From: an uncultured Aurantimonas sp.
Lineage (GTDB): Bacteria; Pseudomonadota; Alphaproteobacteria; Rhizobiales; Rhizobiaceae
Direction: 5' to 3'
Length of the DNA: 64,000 nt
Assembly (NCBI GenBank): GCA_947488615.1
Contig: CANKZU010000001.1
Location: forward strand, 186,001 to 250,000
A program made the translations under genes and the position numbers. The notes beneath the pieces are model-generated. The model saw nothing but the letters and a program-made list of their open reading frames with translations, had not been told where the DNA came from and searched no databases. Each line of letters begins with the position of its first letter. Position 1 is the first letter of the stretch. This document shows, piece by piece, positions 17,005 through 24,885 of the stretch.

Positions 17005-17976
17005 TTAAGCGTTCGCGGCTTCACCAATCCGCCGATAGGTCAAGCGCTTTCCCTCGATGCCGGCAAGGGCCTTGTCGCGACGCTGGATATCCGAGACGCC
17101 TAGCTTCGTGCGGGCGTTGTAGCGGAAATCGAACTCCGCCAGATAGCGGTGAAGGTGGGACTCGCCGCAGTGGTGATAGACGCCCTTCATGCCGCGCTTG
17201 AAGATGCCGAACACGCCTTCGATGCTGTTCGTGTTGACCGGGCCGCGAGCATATTCGCCAGCGGTGTGACGGATGGTCTCGTGCCCGCCTTTGAACTCGG
17301 TTCCCAGCGTCGTGTAGAGGCGGCTTTCGTCGGTGTAGAGGATGCTTTCGCGGGAGACGTTGGCGACGACGATGTTGCGGACGGTTTCCTTGTTGGCCTT
17401 CTCGGCATGGAACATGCGGACCCTGCCGCCGCGCTCGACTAGGCCGATGATGGCGCGCTTGTTCGCGGCCTTGCCGCCCTTGATGAAGGGGGTGCCGTCC
17501 GTCTTCATGGTCGGCTTGCGGCCTTCCTTGTCGCCGAAATAGGTCTCGTCAGCCTCGATCGTCTTGCCATTGCCGCCAAGCGGGCCGGACGTGGCAACGT
17601 CGTCGCGCATGGCCTCGCGAATGCGGTGGCACATGAACCACGCGGTTTTGTAGGTCACGCCCAACATGCGGTGGATCTGGTGCGCGGACATGCCCTTCTT
17701 CGATGACGTGAGAAGGTGCGTTGCGAGCAGCCACTTGTTCAGGGCGATCTTGGAGCGCTCGAAGACGGTGCCCACGGTTACGGTGAACTGCCCACGGCAT
17801 TCCTTGCACTGGAACAGCCCGGCGCGGTGAGCCTTGCCGGACAACTCTGTGATTGTTGTCCTATCGCAGTTGCCGCAATGGGGGCAGATCGGGCCGTTCG
17901 GCCAGCGGATCGCCTGCAAATGCTCACGGGCCTTGTCGGCATCTGTGAAGATTGGGTTGAGAAGGTCTGTGGTCAT
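17005..17976 (-). CDS. IS1595 family (ISXO2-like) transposase
   Basis: A 323-residue transposase. An N-terminal zinc-ribbon is visible (CPHCGNC...FQCKECRGQFTVTVGTVFERSKI), followed by a helix-turn-helix region (MSAHQIHRMLGVTYKTAWFMCHRIREAM) and the ISXO2-like DDE domain: EADETYFGDKEGRKP, YTDESRLY and TNSIEGVFGIFKRGMKGVYHH. The domain order and length are complete, so the element may be active. It lies 38 bases from the inner edge of the right inverted repeat and is transcribed towards the passenger genes. Confidence 0.95.
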   Translation of the reverse strand: MTTDLLNPIFTDADKAREHLQAIRWPNGPICPHCGNCDRTTITELSGKAHRAGLFQCKECRGQFTVTVGTVFERSKIALNKWLLATHLLTSSKKGMSAHQIHRMLGVTYKTAWFMCHRIREAMRDDVATSGPLGGNGKTIEADETYFGDKEGRKPTMKTDGTPFIKGGKAANKRAIIGLVERGGRVRMFHAEKANKETVRNIVVANVSRESILYTDESRLYTTLGTEFKGGHETIRHTAGEYARGPVNTNSIEGVFGIFKRGMKGVYHHCGESHLHRYLAEFDFRYNARTKLGVSDIQRRDKALAGIEGKRLTYRRIGEAANA

Positions 17977-18013
17977 CGGGCTAACTCCTTGAGCCCTTTA
18001 TGGCATATCAGCG

Positions 18014-18038
18014 CTGCTTTGTCACGTATATAATTGGG
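18014..18038 (-). repeat. Right terminal inverted repeat of the IS1595-type element
   Basis: The 25 bases ending GTATATAATTGGG are the reverse complement of the left end except for two mismatches. The right copy of the ATTTTATC duplication follows directly. Confidence 0.88.
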
Positions 18039-18046
18039 ATTTTATC
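18039..18046. repeat. Target-site duplication, right copy (ATTTTATC)
   Basis: Identical to 15307-15314. Removing the element and one copy restores a continuous host sequence ggATTTTATCcccc with dyad symmetry. Confidence 0.85.
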
Positions 18047-18099
18047 CCCCACGACGCCAACTGGCGGACCCTTTGCGGAATCCTCACCGGAGCGTCCGC

Positions 18100-18564
18100 A
18101 TGACCAGGTATCTCGACCTTTCTCCTCTCACGGCCGCGCTCGAAGGAGCCGCTCGCAGCCACGCCGAGGCACGGCGGCGCGAGGCGCAGCGGGATCTCTC
18201 CCGCCTCGAACTCGCGATGCTGCTGCGCCGGTTCGGCTTGGAGCAGCGGGCACTGTCGGATGCCGTGGCCAAGGATGACGCCGCCGGCATCTCGGCAATA
18301 GAAGCGGGGACCTTGCGGGCCAAGGTTCGCGCAGAACTTGGTCTGCTGACGCGTCTCGCCCGACGGCGCGATCCCCGCTACGACATCAACCGGCACATTG
18401 CGGTCATGCGCCTTGCCCGGTGGCTGAAGGGTGGTCGATCCTGGCACCTGCACGAGACCGAACCCGGCTCCGGCCGCTCGAAAAACCGGCGCTTTCGTCG
18501 CACCGTCGCCCGTCAGTCAGACGGCCGGCCGAGGCGGAAATTCCAACGCCCGGCCCTGTTTTGA
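18100..18564 (+). CDS. Conserved hypothetical protein
   Basis: A 154-residue basic protein starting MTRYLDLSPLTAALEGAARSHAEARRREAQRDLSRLELAMLLRRFGLEQRALSDAV. It is predicted to be helical with a charged coiled-coil-like N-terminus; the C-terminus is very Arg-rich. I do not recognise the family. The start at 18100 is chosen because the track start at 18034 lies in the edge of the IS element insertion site. The element ends only 54 bases upstream, so its native promoter has probably been separated from it. Confidence 0.55.
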   Translation: MTRYLDLSPLTAALEGAARSHAEARRREAQRDLSRLELAMLLRRFGLEQRALSDAVAKDDAAGISAIEAGTLRAKVRAELGLLTRLARRRDPRYDINRHIAVMRLARWLKGGRSWHLHETEPGSGRSKNRRFRRTVARQSDGRPRRKFQRPALF

Positions 18565-18720
18565 TCTACGACGAACGACTTAGACGGCGACCGCCGACAT
18601 TTCTTGACAGGGCTCCTCTCGCTGCTTCACAACCACATCCAACCGCAAGGTCAGGATATTGCTGCCGGCTCCGATGCCGGCTGGTCTGGTCGTTTGCGTT
18701 TGTATGGGAGGATTATCGAA

Positions 18721-19944
18721 ATGCGTATGATGAAATTGCTTCTCGCCGGCTCCGTCGCGGCCGCCGCGCTTGTGCCGGCCACAGTCGGCGCGCAGGAAGT
18801 CTCGAACGATGTCGTCAAGATCGGCATTCTGAACGACCAGTCCGGCGTTTATGCCGATTTCGGCGGTCAGTCGTCGGTCGAGGCGGCGAAGATGGCGATC
18901 GAGGATTTCGGGGGCGAGGTTCTCGGCAAGCCGGTCGAACTCATCTCGGCAGACCATCAGAACAAGGCCGATATCGCCTCGAACATCGCCCGTGAGTGGT
19001 ACGACGTACAGAATGTCGACGCCATCATGGAGCTGACGACATCGTCCGTCGCCCTCGCCGTCCAGGGCCTGTCGCGCGAAAAGCAGAAGATCACCATCGT
19101 GACCGGCGCCGCGACCACGGAACTGACCGGCAAGCAGTGCAGCCCCTACGGCTTCCACTGGGTCTACGACACCCACGCCCTGGCCGTCGGCACCGGCGGC
19201 GCGCTGGTGAAGGCCGGCGGCGACAGCTGGTTCTTCCTTACCGCCGATTACGCCTTCGGCTATTCGCTGGAAGAGCAGACCGGCAATTTCGTCAAGGAAA
19301 ACGGCGGTGAAGTTCTCGGCGCGGTTCGCCATCCGCTCGGCACCACCGACTTCTCCTCCTTCCTCCTCCAGGCCCAGAGTTCCGGCGCCAAGGTCATCGG
19401 CCTCGCCAATGCCGGTCTCGATACGGCCAGCGCGATCAAGGGCGCGGCTGAATTCGGCATCGTTCAGGCCGGCCAGAAGCTCGCCGGCCTGCTGTTCACG
19501 CTGGCTGAGGTCCACGGCCTCGGACTCGAGGCGGCGCAAGGGCTGAACCTCACCGAAGGTTGGTATTGGGATCAGAGCGACGAGAACCGCGAATTCGCCG
19601 ACCGCCTGATGGAGCGGACGGGAAGCCGGCCGAACATGATTCATGCCGGCACCTATTCGGCCGTGACCCAGTACCTCAAGGCGGTCGAGGCTGCCGGCAC
19701 CGACGCCACCGACGCCGTGTCCGCCAAACTGCACGAGATGCCGGTCGAAGACGTTTTCGCCAAGTCCGGCAAGGTGCAGGAAAACGGCCGGATGGTCTAT
19801 GACATGTTCCTGTTCGAGGTGAAGGCACCGGCCGATTCCAAGGGTGAATGGGACTACTACAAGGAAGTCTCCTCCGTCCCTGGCAGCGACGCCTTCTTGT
19901 CGGTCGAAGACTCCGGCTGCGACGTCGCCAGCTTCAAAAACTGA
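18721..19944 (+). CDS. Branched-chain-type ABC transporter substrate-binding protein, copy 1
   Basis: Periplasmic type I binding protein of 407 residues with a signal peptide (MRMMKLLLAGSVAAAALVPATVGAQ). The start of the mature region (EVSNDVVKIGILNDQSGVYADFGGQSSVEAAKMAIEDFGG) is typical of the LivJ-like family; STSSVALAVQGLSREK and ADYAFGYSLE follow. ATG 18721 has GGGAGG upstream. It shares most of its sequence with the next gene (copy 2), so the pair is a tandem duplication serving one permease set. The ligand is not predictable; this family binds amino acids, amides, urea or aromatic acids. Confidence 0.93.
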   Translation: MRMMKLLLAGSVAAAALVPATVGAQEVSNDVVKIGILNDQSGVYADFGGQSSVEAAKMAIEDFGGEVLGKPVELISADHQNKADIASNIAREWYDVQNVDAIMELTTSSVALAVQGLSREKQKITIVTGAATTELTGKQCSPYGFHWVYDTHALAVGTGGALVKAGGDSWFFLTADYAFGYSLEEQTGNFVKENGGEVLGAVRHPLGTTDFSSFLLQAQSSGAKVIGLANAGLDTASAIKGAAEFGIVQAGQKLAGLLFTLAEVHGLGLEAAQGLNLTEGWYWDQSDENREFADRLMERTGSRPNMIHAGTYSAVTQYLKAVEAAGTDATDAVSAKLHEMPVEDVFAKSGKVQENGRMVYDMFLFEVKAPADSKGEWDYYKEVSSVPGSDAFLSVEDSGCDVASFKN

Positions 19945-19950
19945 CGCATT

Positions 19951-20001
19951 TGGCGTGGCCGGCGAGGCAAGGCTTCGGCGCCTTGCTTCTCGGCCGCGCC
20001 A
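19951..20001 (+). other. Large stem-loop between the two binding-protein genes
   Basis: The sequence tggcgtggccggcgaggcaa, a ttcg loop region and the complementary gccttgc...cggccgcgcca fold into a long GC hairpin with inner arms GGCAAGGC/GCGCCTTGC and outer arms GGCGTGGCCG/CGGCCGCGCC. No T run follows, so it is a partial terminator or mRNA-stabilising element that would raise expression of copy 1 over the downstream genes. Confidence 0.65.
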
Positions 20002-20148
20002 GCTTGGGCGCCGCGACTGCCCAGATCTATGTGAAATAGGCAAAGTTTGGGCTTGAAGTCCGGCGCGTCGACCGGTCCAATGGCACCTGCGCATCGGCCG
20101 CCCCGGGGAGGTGGCGACCGGTCTTTTGTGAACTGGGAGGACCGATTG

Positions 20149-21378
20149 ATGACGACCAAGCGCCCTGTCGCGACAGCACTCGCCGCCAGCCTCGCCGCGG
20201 CTGTCGCCTGGCCGGCAACAGCCCAGGACGTGTCGAACGACGTCGTCAAGATCGGCATCCTCAACGATATGTCGGGCGTTTATGCCGACACGGCGGGCCA
20301 GGGCTCCGTGGCGGCGGCTGAACTCGCCATCGAGGATTTCGGCGACACCGTGCTCGACAAACCGATCGAGATCATTTCGGCCGATCACCAGAACAAGGCG
20401 GATGTCGGATCGAACATCGCCCGCGAGTGGTATGACGTGCAGAACGTCGACGTCATCATGGACCTGACGACATCCTCGGTGGCGCTCGCCGTTCAGGGTC
20501 TCTCGCGCGAGAAGAAGAAAATCACCATCACCACCGGCGGCGGCTCCACCGAGATCACCGGCGGACAGTGCAGTCCTTACGGCTTTCACTGGGCCTACAA
20601 CACCCGCGCCTTGTCGCAAGGCACGGCCGGCTCGCTGGTCAGGGGCGGCGACGACACCTGGTTCTTCGTCACCGCCGATTACACCTTCGGCGATTCGCTA
20701 CAGGGTGAGGCCACCAAGGTCATCGAGGCAAATGGCGGCCAGGTCCTCGGCGATATCCGCCATCCCTTGTCGACGACTGACTTCTCCTCCTTCATGCTGC
20801 AAGCGCAGAGTTCGGGCGCCAGGGTCATCGGGCTCGCCAATGCCGGGCTCGACACGGCGAACGCGGTCAAGGCGGCGACCGAGTTCGGTCTCGTTCAGGC
20901 CGGACAGAAACTGGCCGCGCTTCTGATCACCCTGTCCGAGGTCCATGGACTGGGCGGCGAGGCGGCCCAGGGTCTCAACCTCACCGAAGGATGGTATTGG
21001 GACCAGAGTGAAGAGAACCGCGCCTTTGCCGAGCGCTACATGGACAAATTCGGCAAGATGCCGAACATGATCCATGTCGGTACCTACTCGGCCGTTCTGC
21101 AATATCTGAAGGCCGTCAAGGAAGCCGGAACCGACGAGACCGAGGCGGTGGCCGACAAACTTCACGAGATGCCGGTCGAGGATCTGTTCGCCAAAAAGGG
21201 CAAGGTGCTCGCCAACGGCCGCATGGTCTACGACATGTATCTCTTCCAGGTGAAGACGCCGGATGAATCAACCGGCCCGTGGGATCTGTACAAGGAGGTT
21301 GCGACCGTGCCGGGAGACGTCGCCTTTGGAACGGTCGAGGATAGCGGCTGCGACCTTGCGACCTTCGCCACGAAATAA
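20149..21378 (+). CDS. Branched-chain-type ABC transporter substrate-binding protein, copy 2
   Basis: A 409-residue paralogue of the preceding gene. It has a signal peptide (MTTKRPVATALAASLAAAVAWPATAQ) and nearly the same body (DVSNDVVKIGILNDMSGVYADTAGQGSVAAAELAIEDFG). Differences concentrate around SREKKKITITTGGGSTEITGGQ and TRALSQGTAGSLVRGG, near the presumed ligand pocket, so specificity may differ from copy 1. A GGGAGG box precedes the ATG at 20149; the track start at 20047 is upstream non-coding. Confidence 0.93.
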   Translation: MTTKRPVATALAASLAAAVAWPATAQDVSNDVVKIGILNDMSGVYADTAGQGSVAAAELAIEDFGDTVLDKPIEIISADHQNKADVGSNIAREWYDVQNVDVIMDLTTSSVALAVQGLSREKKKITITTGGGSTEITGGQCSPYGFHWAYNTRALSQGTAGSLVRGGDDTWFFVTADYTFGDSLQGEATKVIEANGGQVLGDIRHPLSTTDFSSFMLQAQSSGARVIGLANAGLDTANAVKAATEFGLVQAGQKLAALLITLSEVHGLGGEAAQGLNLTEGWYWDQSEENRAFAERYMDKFGKMPNMIHVGTYSAVLQYLKAVKEAGTDETEAVADKLHEMPVEDLFAKKGKVLANGRMVYDMYLFQVKTPDESTGPWDLYKEVATVPGDVAFGTVEDSGCDLATFATK

Positions 21379-21455
21379 TTCGTCGACGGGGGGAGTCCGG
21401 CGACGCCGGCTCCCTCCCACCAGCATCCCGACCCCGACAGGAGATGAATGCGCCG

Positions 21456-22220
21456 ATGAGCGTTTCCCCGCAGGAGGCGATTCTTTCCGCCCGCGGCCTT
21501 ACCAAGGAGTTCTTCGGCTTCAAGGCCGTGAACGGCGTCGATCTCGACGTCCGCGAAAATACCATCCACGCCCTGATTGGCCCCAACGGCGCCGGCAAGA
21601 CCACCGTCTTCAACCTGCTGACCAAATTCCTGACCCCCACGGAAGGCAAGATCGCCTTTCGCGGCAAGGATATCACGGGCCTCAAGCCCGCCGATGTCGC
21701 GCGGCTGGGGTTGGTGCGCTCGTTCCAGATCTCGGCGGTGTTCCCGCATCTGACCGTGCTCGACAACGTCCGCGTCGCTTTGCAGCGCAAGGCAAATCTC
21801 GGCACGCAGTTCTGGCGTTCCAACAGCGCGCTCGACCGGCTCGACGACCGTGCCCATGAGTTGATCGCGGCCGTCGGCCTGGACGAATATGCCGAGCTCG
21901 ACGCCGCTGAACTCCCCTATGGGCGCAAGCGCGCCCTTGAGCTCGCGACCACGCTTGCCCTCGACCCGCCGGTGCTTCTGTTCGACGAGCCGATGGCCGG
22001 CATGGGCGCCGAGGACATCGGCCGCATCTCCGACCTGATCCGGCGAATCGCCAAGGACCGCACGGTCTTGATGGTTGAGCACAATCTCAACGTCGTCGCC
22101 GACCTGTGCGATTACGTTACGGTGCTGGCGCGCGGCGAAATCCTCGCCGAAGGCGACTACGACACGGTCAGTTCCGACCCGCGCGTGCGCGAAGCCTATA
22201 TGGGAACCGAAGATGAGTGA
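21456..22220 (+). CDS. ABC transporter ATP-binding protein, LivG-like
   Basis: First ATPase of the branched-chain-type importer. Walker A is GPNGAGKTTVFNLLTKFL; the signature region ELPYGRKRALELATTLALDPPVLLFDEPMAGM contains Walker B; the H-loop is VLMVEHNLNVV. Length (254 residues) is normal. The track start ATG at 21444 abuts AGGAG with no spacing, so I prefer the ATG at 21456, 12 bases after it. The end overlaps the next ATPase gene by 8 bases. Confidence 0.93.
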   Translation: MSVSPQEAILSARGLTKEFFGFKAVNGVDLDVRENTIHALIGPNGAGKTTVFNLLTKFLTPTEGKIAFRGKDITGLKPADVARLGLVRSFQISAVFPHLTVLDNVRVALQRKANLGTQFWRSNSALDRLDDRAHELIAAVGLDEYAELDAAELPYGRKRALELATTLALDPPVLLFDEPMAGMGAEDIGRISDLIRRIAKDRTVLMVEHNLNVVADLCDYVTVLARGEILAEGDYDTVSSDPRVREAYMGTEDE

Positions 22221-22932
22221 GCCGTCCGGCGCTTCCCCCCTGCTCGAGGTCGAGAACCTCCACGGCTGGTACGGTGAAAGCCATGTTCTGCATGGTGTCT
22301 CTCTCGATCTCCACGAAGGCGAGACGATCACGCTGCTCGGCCGCAACGGCGCCGGCAAGACCACCACGCTGCGCGCCATCATGAATCTCCTGCCGAAGCG
22401 CGAAGGCACGATCCGCATCGCCGGTCAGGACATGATGAAGGTCCCGGTTCACAAGACCGCCTATTCCGGCATCGGCTACGTCCCCGAGGAGCGCGGCATC
22501 TTCGCGACCCTGTCGGTCTCGGAAAACCTGATGCTTCCGCCGCGCGTCGCGGACGGCGGCATGAGTGTCGAGGAAATCTACGAGCTCTTTCCCAATCTCG
22601 CCGAACGGCGCAATTCCCCCGGCACCAAACTGTCCGGCGGCGAGCAGCAGATGCTGGCCATTGCCCGTATTCTTCGCACCGGTGTGCGGATCATTCTTCT
22701 TGACGAACCAACCGAGGGGCTGGCGCCGGTCATCATCCAGCGCATCGGAGACGTCCTCATGGAACTGAAGAAGCAGGGCATGACGCTGCTTCTGGTCGAG
22801 CAGAATTTCCGCTTTGCCAGGAAGGTCGCCGACCGCTTCTTCCTGATGGAGGATGGGCATATCCTCGAGAGTTTCCCGACGTCGGAACTCGATTCAAAAA
22901 TGGACCGGCTACATGAAGTGGTGGGGGTATAA
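22213..22932 (+). CDS. ABC transporter ATP-binding protein, LivF-like
   Basis: Second ATPase of the importer, 239 residues. Walker A is GRNGAGKTTTLRAIMNLL, the signature is LSGGEQQMLAIARIL and Walker B is IILLDEPTEGLAPVI. The LivF-type motif YVPEERGIFATLSVSENLML is present. The start at 22213 (MSEPSGASPLLEVENLHGWYG) overlaps the LivG-like stop by 8 bases. The track ORF from 22075 is an upstream extension inside the previous gene and is rejected. Confidence 0.93.
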   Translation: MSEPSGASPLLEVENLHGWYGESHVLHGVSLDLHEGETITLLGRNGAGKTTTLRAIMNLLPKREGTIRIAGQDMMKVPVHKTAYSGIGYVPEERGIFATLSVSENLMLPPRVADGGMSVEEIYELFPNLAERRNSPGTKLSGGEQQMLAIARILRTGVRIILLDEPTEGLAPVIIQRIGDVLMELKKQGMTLLLVEQNFRFARKVADRFFLMEDGHILESFPTSELDSKMDRLHEVVGV

Positions 22933-22938
22933 CGCCAA

Positions 22939-23826
22939 ATGACTATGATCTTCGGCATTCCACTCCCGGCGCTGCTCGGCCAGCTCCTGATCGGCTTCAT
23001 CAACGGCTCGTTCTACGCCCTCTTGAGCCTCGGGCTCGCGGTCATTTTCGGGCTGCTGCGGGTGATCAACTTCGCCCATGGCGCCCAGTACATGCTCGGC
23101 GCCTTCACCGCCTATCTGATCCTGTTCTACACTGGCCTCGGCTTCTGGCCGGCGCTGATCCTGGCCCCGCTGATCGTCGCGATGCTCTCGGCCGTCATCG
23201 AGCGCACCATGCTGTCGCGCCTCTATGATCTCGACCATCTCTACGGCCTGCTCTTCACCTTCGGCCTCGCGCTGATCATCGAAGGCACCTTCCGCTATTA
23301 TTTCGGCGCGGCGGGCCAGCCCTACGCGACGCCAGCGCTCCTGTCCGGCGGCACCAATCTCGGCTTCATGTTCCTGCCGAACTATCGCGGCTTCGTCGTC
23401 GTCGCCTCGCTGGTCATCTGCATCGCCACCTGGCTGTTGATCGAAAAGACCAAGCTTGGCGCCTATCTGAGGGCCGCCACGGAGAACCCGCAGCTCGTTC
23501 AGGCCTTCGGCGTCAATGTCCCGATGCTCTTGACGCTGACCTACGCCCTCGGGGCAGGCCTCGCCGCTCTCGCCGGCGTCCTCGCCGCGCCGATCTACCA
23601 GGTCAGCCCGCTGATGGGCTCGAACCTGATCATCATCGTCTTCGCCGTCGTCGTCATCGGCGGCATGGGGTCGATCCTCGGGGCGATCGTTTCCGGCTAT
23701 CTCCTCGGCATTCTCGAGGGCCTGACCAAGGTCTTCTATCCCGAGGCCTCCAACATCGTCGTCTTCGTCATCATGGCGATCGTGCTGATGGTCCGCCCGG
23801 CCGGGCTGTTCGGGAAGGAAGCCTGA
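22939..23826 (+). CDS. Branched-chain-type ABC transporter permease, LivH-like
   Basis: A 295-residue inner-membrane permease with about eight hydrophobic segments. The LivH signature FYALLSLGLAVIFGLLRVINFAHGAQYMLGAF is near the N-terminus, and GGMGSILGAIVSGYLLGILEGL lies in the C-terminal half. It begins 6 bases after the LivF-like stop and ends 1 base before the LivM-like gene, so the operon is tight. Confidence 0.94.
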   Translation: MTMIFGIPLPALLGQLLIGFINGSFYALLSLGLAVIFGLLRVINFAHGAQYMLGAFTAYLILFYTGLGFWPALILAPLIVAMLSAVIERTMLSRLYDLDHLYGLLFTFGLALIIEGTFRYYFGAAGQPYATPALLSGGTNLGFMFLPNYRGFVVVASLVICIATWLLIEKTKLGAYLRAATENPQLVQAFGVNVPMLLTLTYALGAGLAALAGVLAAPIYQVSPLMGSNLIIIVFAVVVIGGMGSILGAIVSGYLLGILEGLTKVFYPEASNIVVFVIMAIVLMVRPAGLFGKEA

Positions 23827-23827
23827 T

Positions 23828-24844
23828 ATGACCAATTCGCAAGTCACCAGCGTCGAACCCAACGTGATCCGCGACGGCGAAGGCTCGGCCGAGGGGTCTC
23901 CCGCACGCCAGGCCGGGCAGCGCGACCTGTCGACCGTCGGCCTGGTCATCGCGGTCATCGCGCTCGCCGGGCTCCTCGCCGCGCCGTTCTTCGTCTATCC
24001 CGTCTTCATCATGAAGGTGTTGTGCTTCGCGCTCTTCGCCACCGCCTTCAATCTCCTGCTCGGCTATGTCGGGCTCTTGTCCTTCGGCCACGCCGCCTTC
24101 TTCGGCGGCGCCGCCTATTTCACCGCCCACGCGGCCAAGGTCTGGGGCTGGGAGCCCCTGTCGGCGATCCTGCTCGGCGCCGTCGGCGCCGGTGGAATTG
24201 GCTTCATCGTCGGCTTTCTCGCCATCCGCCGCCAGGGCATTTATTTCGCCATGGTGACGCTGGCGCTGTCGCAGATGATTTTCTTCATCTTCCTGCAGGC
24301 GCCCTTCACCCACGGCGAGGACGGCATCCAGGGCGTGCCGCGCGGCCATCTCCTCGGGCTGATCGACCTCAACGATCCGCTGAACATCTACTATTTTGTC
24401 CTGGCGATCTTCCTGTTCGGCTTCTTCGCCGTCTGGCGCATCGTCAACTCGCCCTTCGGCCACATCCTCAAGGCGATACGCGAAAACGAGAACCGGGCGA
24501 TTTCCCTGGGCTACCGGGTGGATCGCTACAAGCTGGGCGCCTTCGTCATGTCGGCGGCGATCGCCGGCTTGGCTGGCTCGACCAAGGCGATCGTCTTCCA
24601 GATCGCGACGCTCACCGACGTCGCCTGGCAGATGTCCGGCGAGGTGGTGCTGATGACGCTGCTCGGCGGCATGGGAACGATCTTCGGGCCGACCATCGGC
24701 GCGGCGCTCGTCGTCACCATGCAGAACTACTTCGCCACCTCCGACTTCCCGGTCACCGTCATCATCGGCATCATCTTCGTGCTCTGCGTCCTCTTGTTCC
24801 GGCGCGGCATCATCGGCGAGGCGATCCGTCTGCTGCGGCGGTAA
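23828..24844 (+). CDS. Branched-chain-type ABC transporter permease, LivM-like
   Basis: A 338-residue permease. A hydrophilic N-terminal extension of about 35 residues is followed by membrane segments; LivM-type motifs are LLLGYVGLLSFGHAAFFGGAAYF, IRRQGIYFAMVTLALSQM and LLGGMGTIFGPTIGAALV. Together with LivH/LivG/LivF-like proteins and the two binding proteins it forms a complete high-affinity importer. No enzyme gene in the operon reveals the substrate. Confidence 0.94.
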   Translation: MTNSQVTSVEPNVIRDGEGSAEGSPARQAGQRDLSTVGLVIAVIALAGLLAAPFFVYPVFIMKVLCFALFATAFNLLLGYVGLLSFGHAAFFGGAAYFTAHAAKVWGWEPLSAILLGAVGAGGIGFIVGFLAIRRQGIYFAMVTLALSQMIFFIFLQAPFTHGEDGIQGVPRGHLLGLIDLNDPLNIYYFVLAIFLFGFFAVWRIVNSPFGHILKAIRENENRAISLGYRVDRYKLGAFVMSAAIAGLAGSTKAIVFQIATLTDVAWQMSGEVVLMTLLGGMGTIFGPTIGAALVVTMQNYFATSDFPVTVIIGIIFVLCVLLFRRGIIGEAIRLLRR

Positions 24845-24847
24845 AGA

Positions 24848-24885
24848 AGGAAGCCCCGGCGTCAGGCTTTCGGCAAGGCGGGGGC
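24848..24885. terminator. Putative bidirectional terminator between convergent operons
   Basis: The 41-base gap between the LivM-like gene and the convergent pbpC gene contains agccccggc...gcgggggcct, arms GCCCC/GGGGGC around a ggctttcggc loop. T runs are short on both sides, so strength is uncertain. Confidence 0.4.

Larger units (their letters stand above)
15315..18038. mobile_element. IS1595-family insertion element with passenger genes (2724 bp)
   Basis: The element is bounded by terminal inverted repeats: CCCAATTATATAC plus 12 more bases at the left end and its reverse complement at the right end, 23 matches in 25 positions. It is flanked by the 8-base direct duplication ATTTTATC on both sides. 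Inside are an IS1595-type transposase near the right end and at least six non-transposase ORFs on both strands. The left part is visibly AT-richer than the host DNA. Passenger-carrying members of IS1595 (ISNwi1/ISSod11-like groups) are known; this cargo set I do not recognise. It landed between the DnaA-C-like regulator and a conserved rightward gene, interrupting neither coding region. Confidence 0.88.

Noticed and set aside
15305-18049. 13-base direct repeat ggattttatcccc as a phage-type attachment site pair
   Set aside because: Its core is explained by the 8-base target duplication plus coincidental identity of the G and C bases that belong to the inverted repeats (CCC at the left, GGG at the right). 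There is no integrase.
18580-20619. 679-residue minus-strand ORF opposite the binding-protein genes
   Set aside because: Apparent internal repetition (VHDDVDVLHVIPLAGDVR...) merely mirrors the tandem binding-protein duplication on the plus strand.
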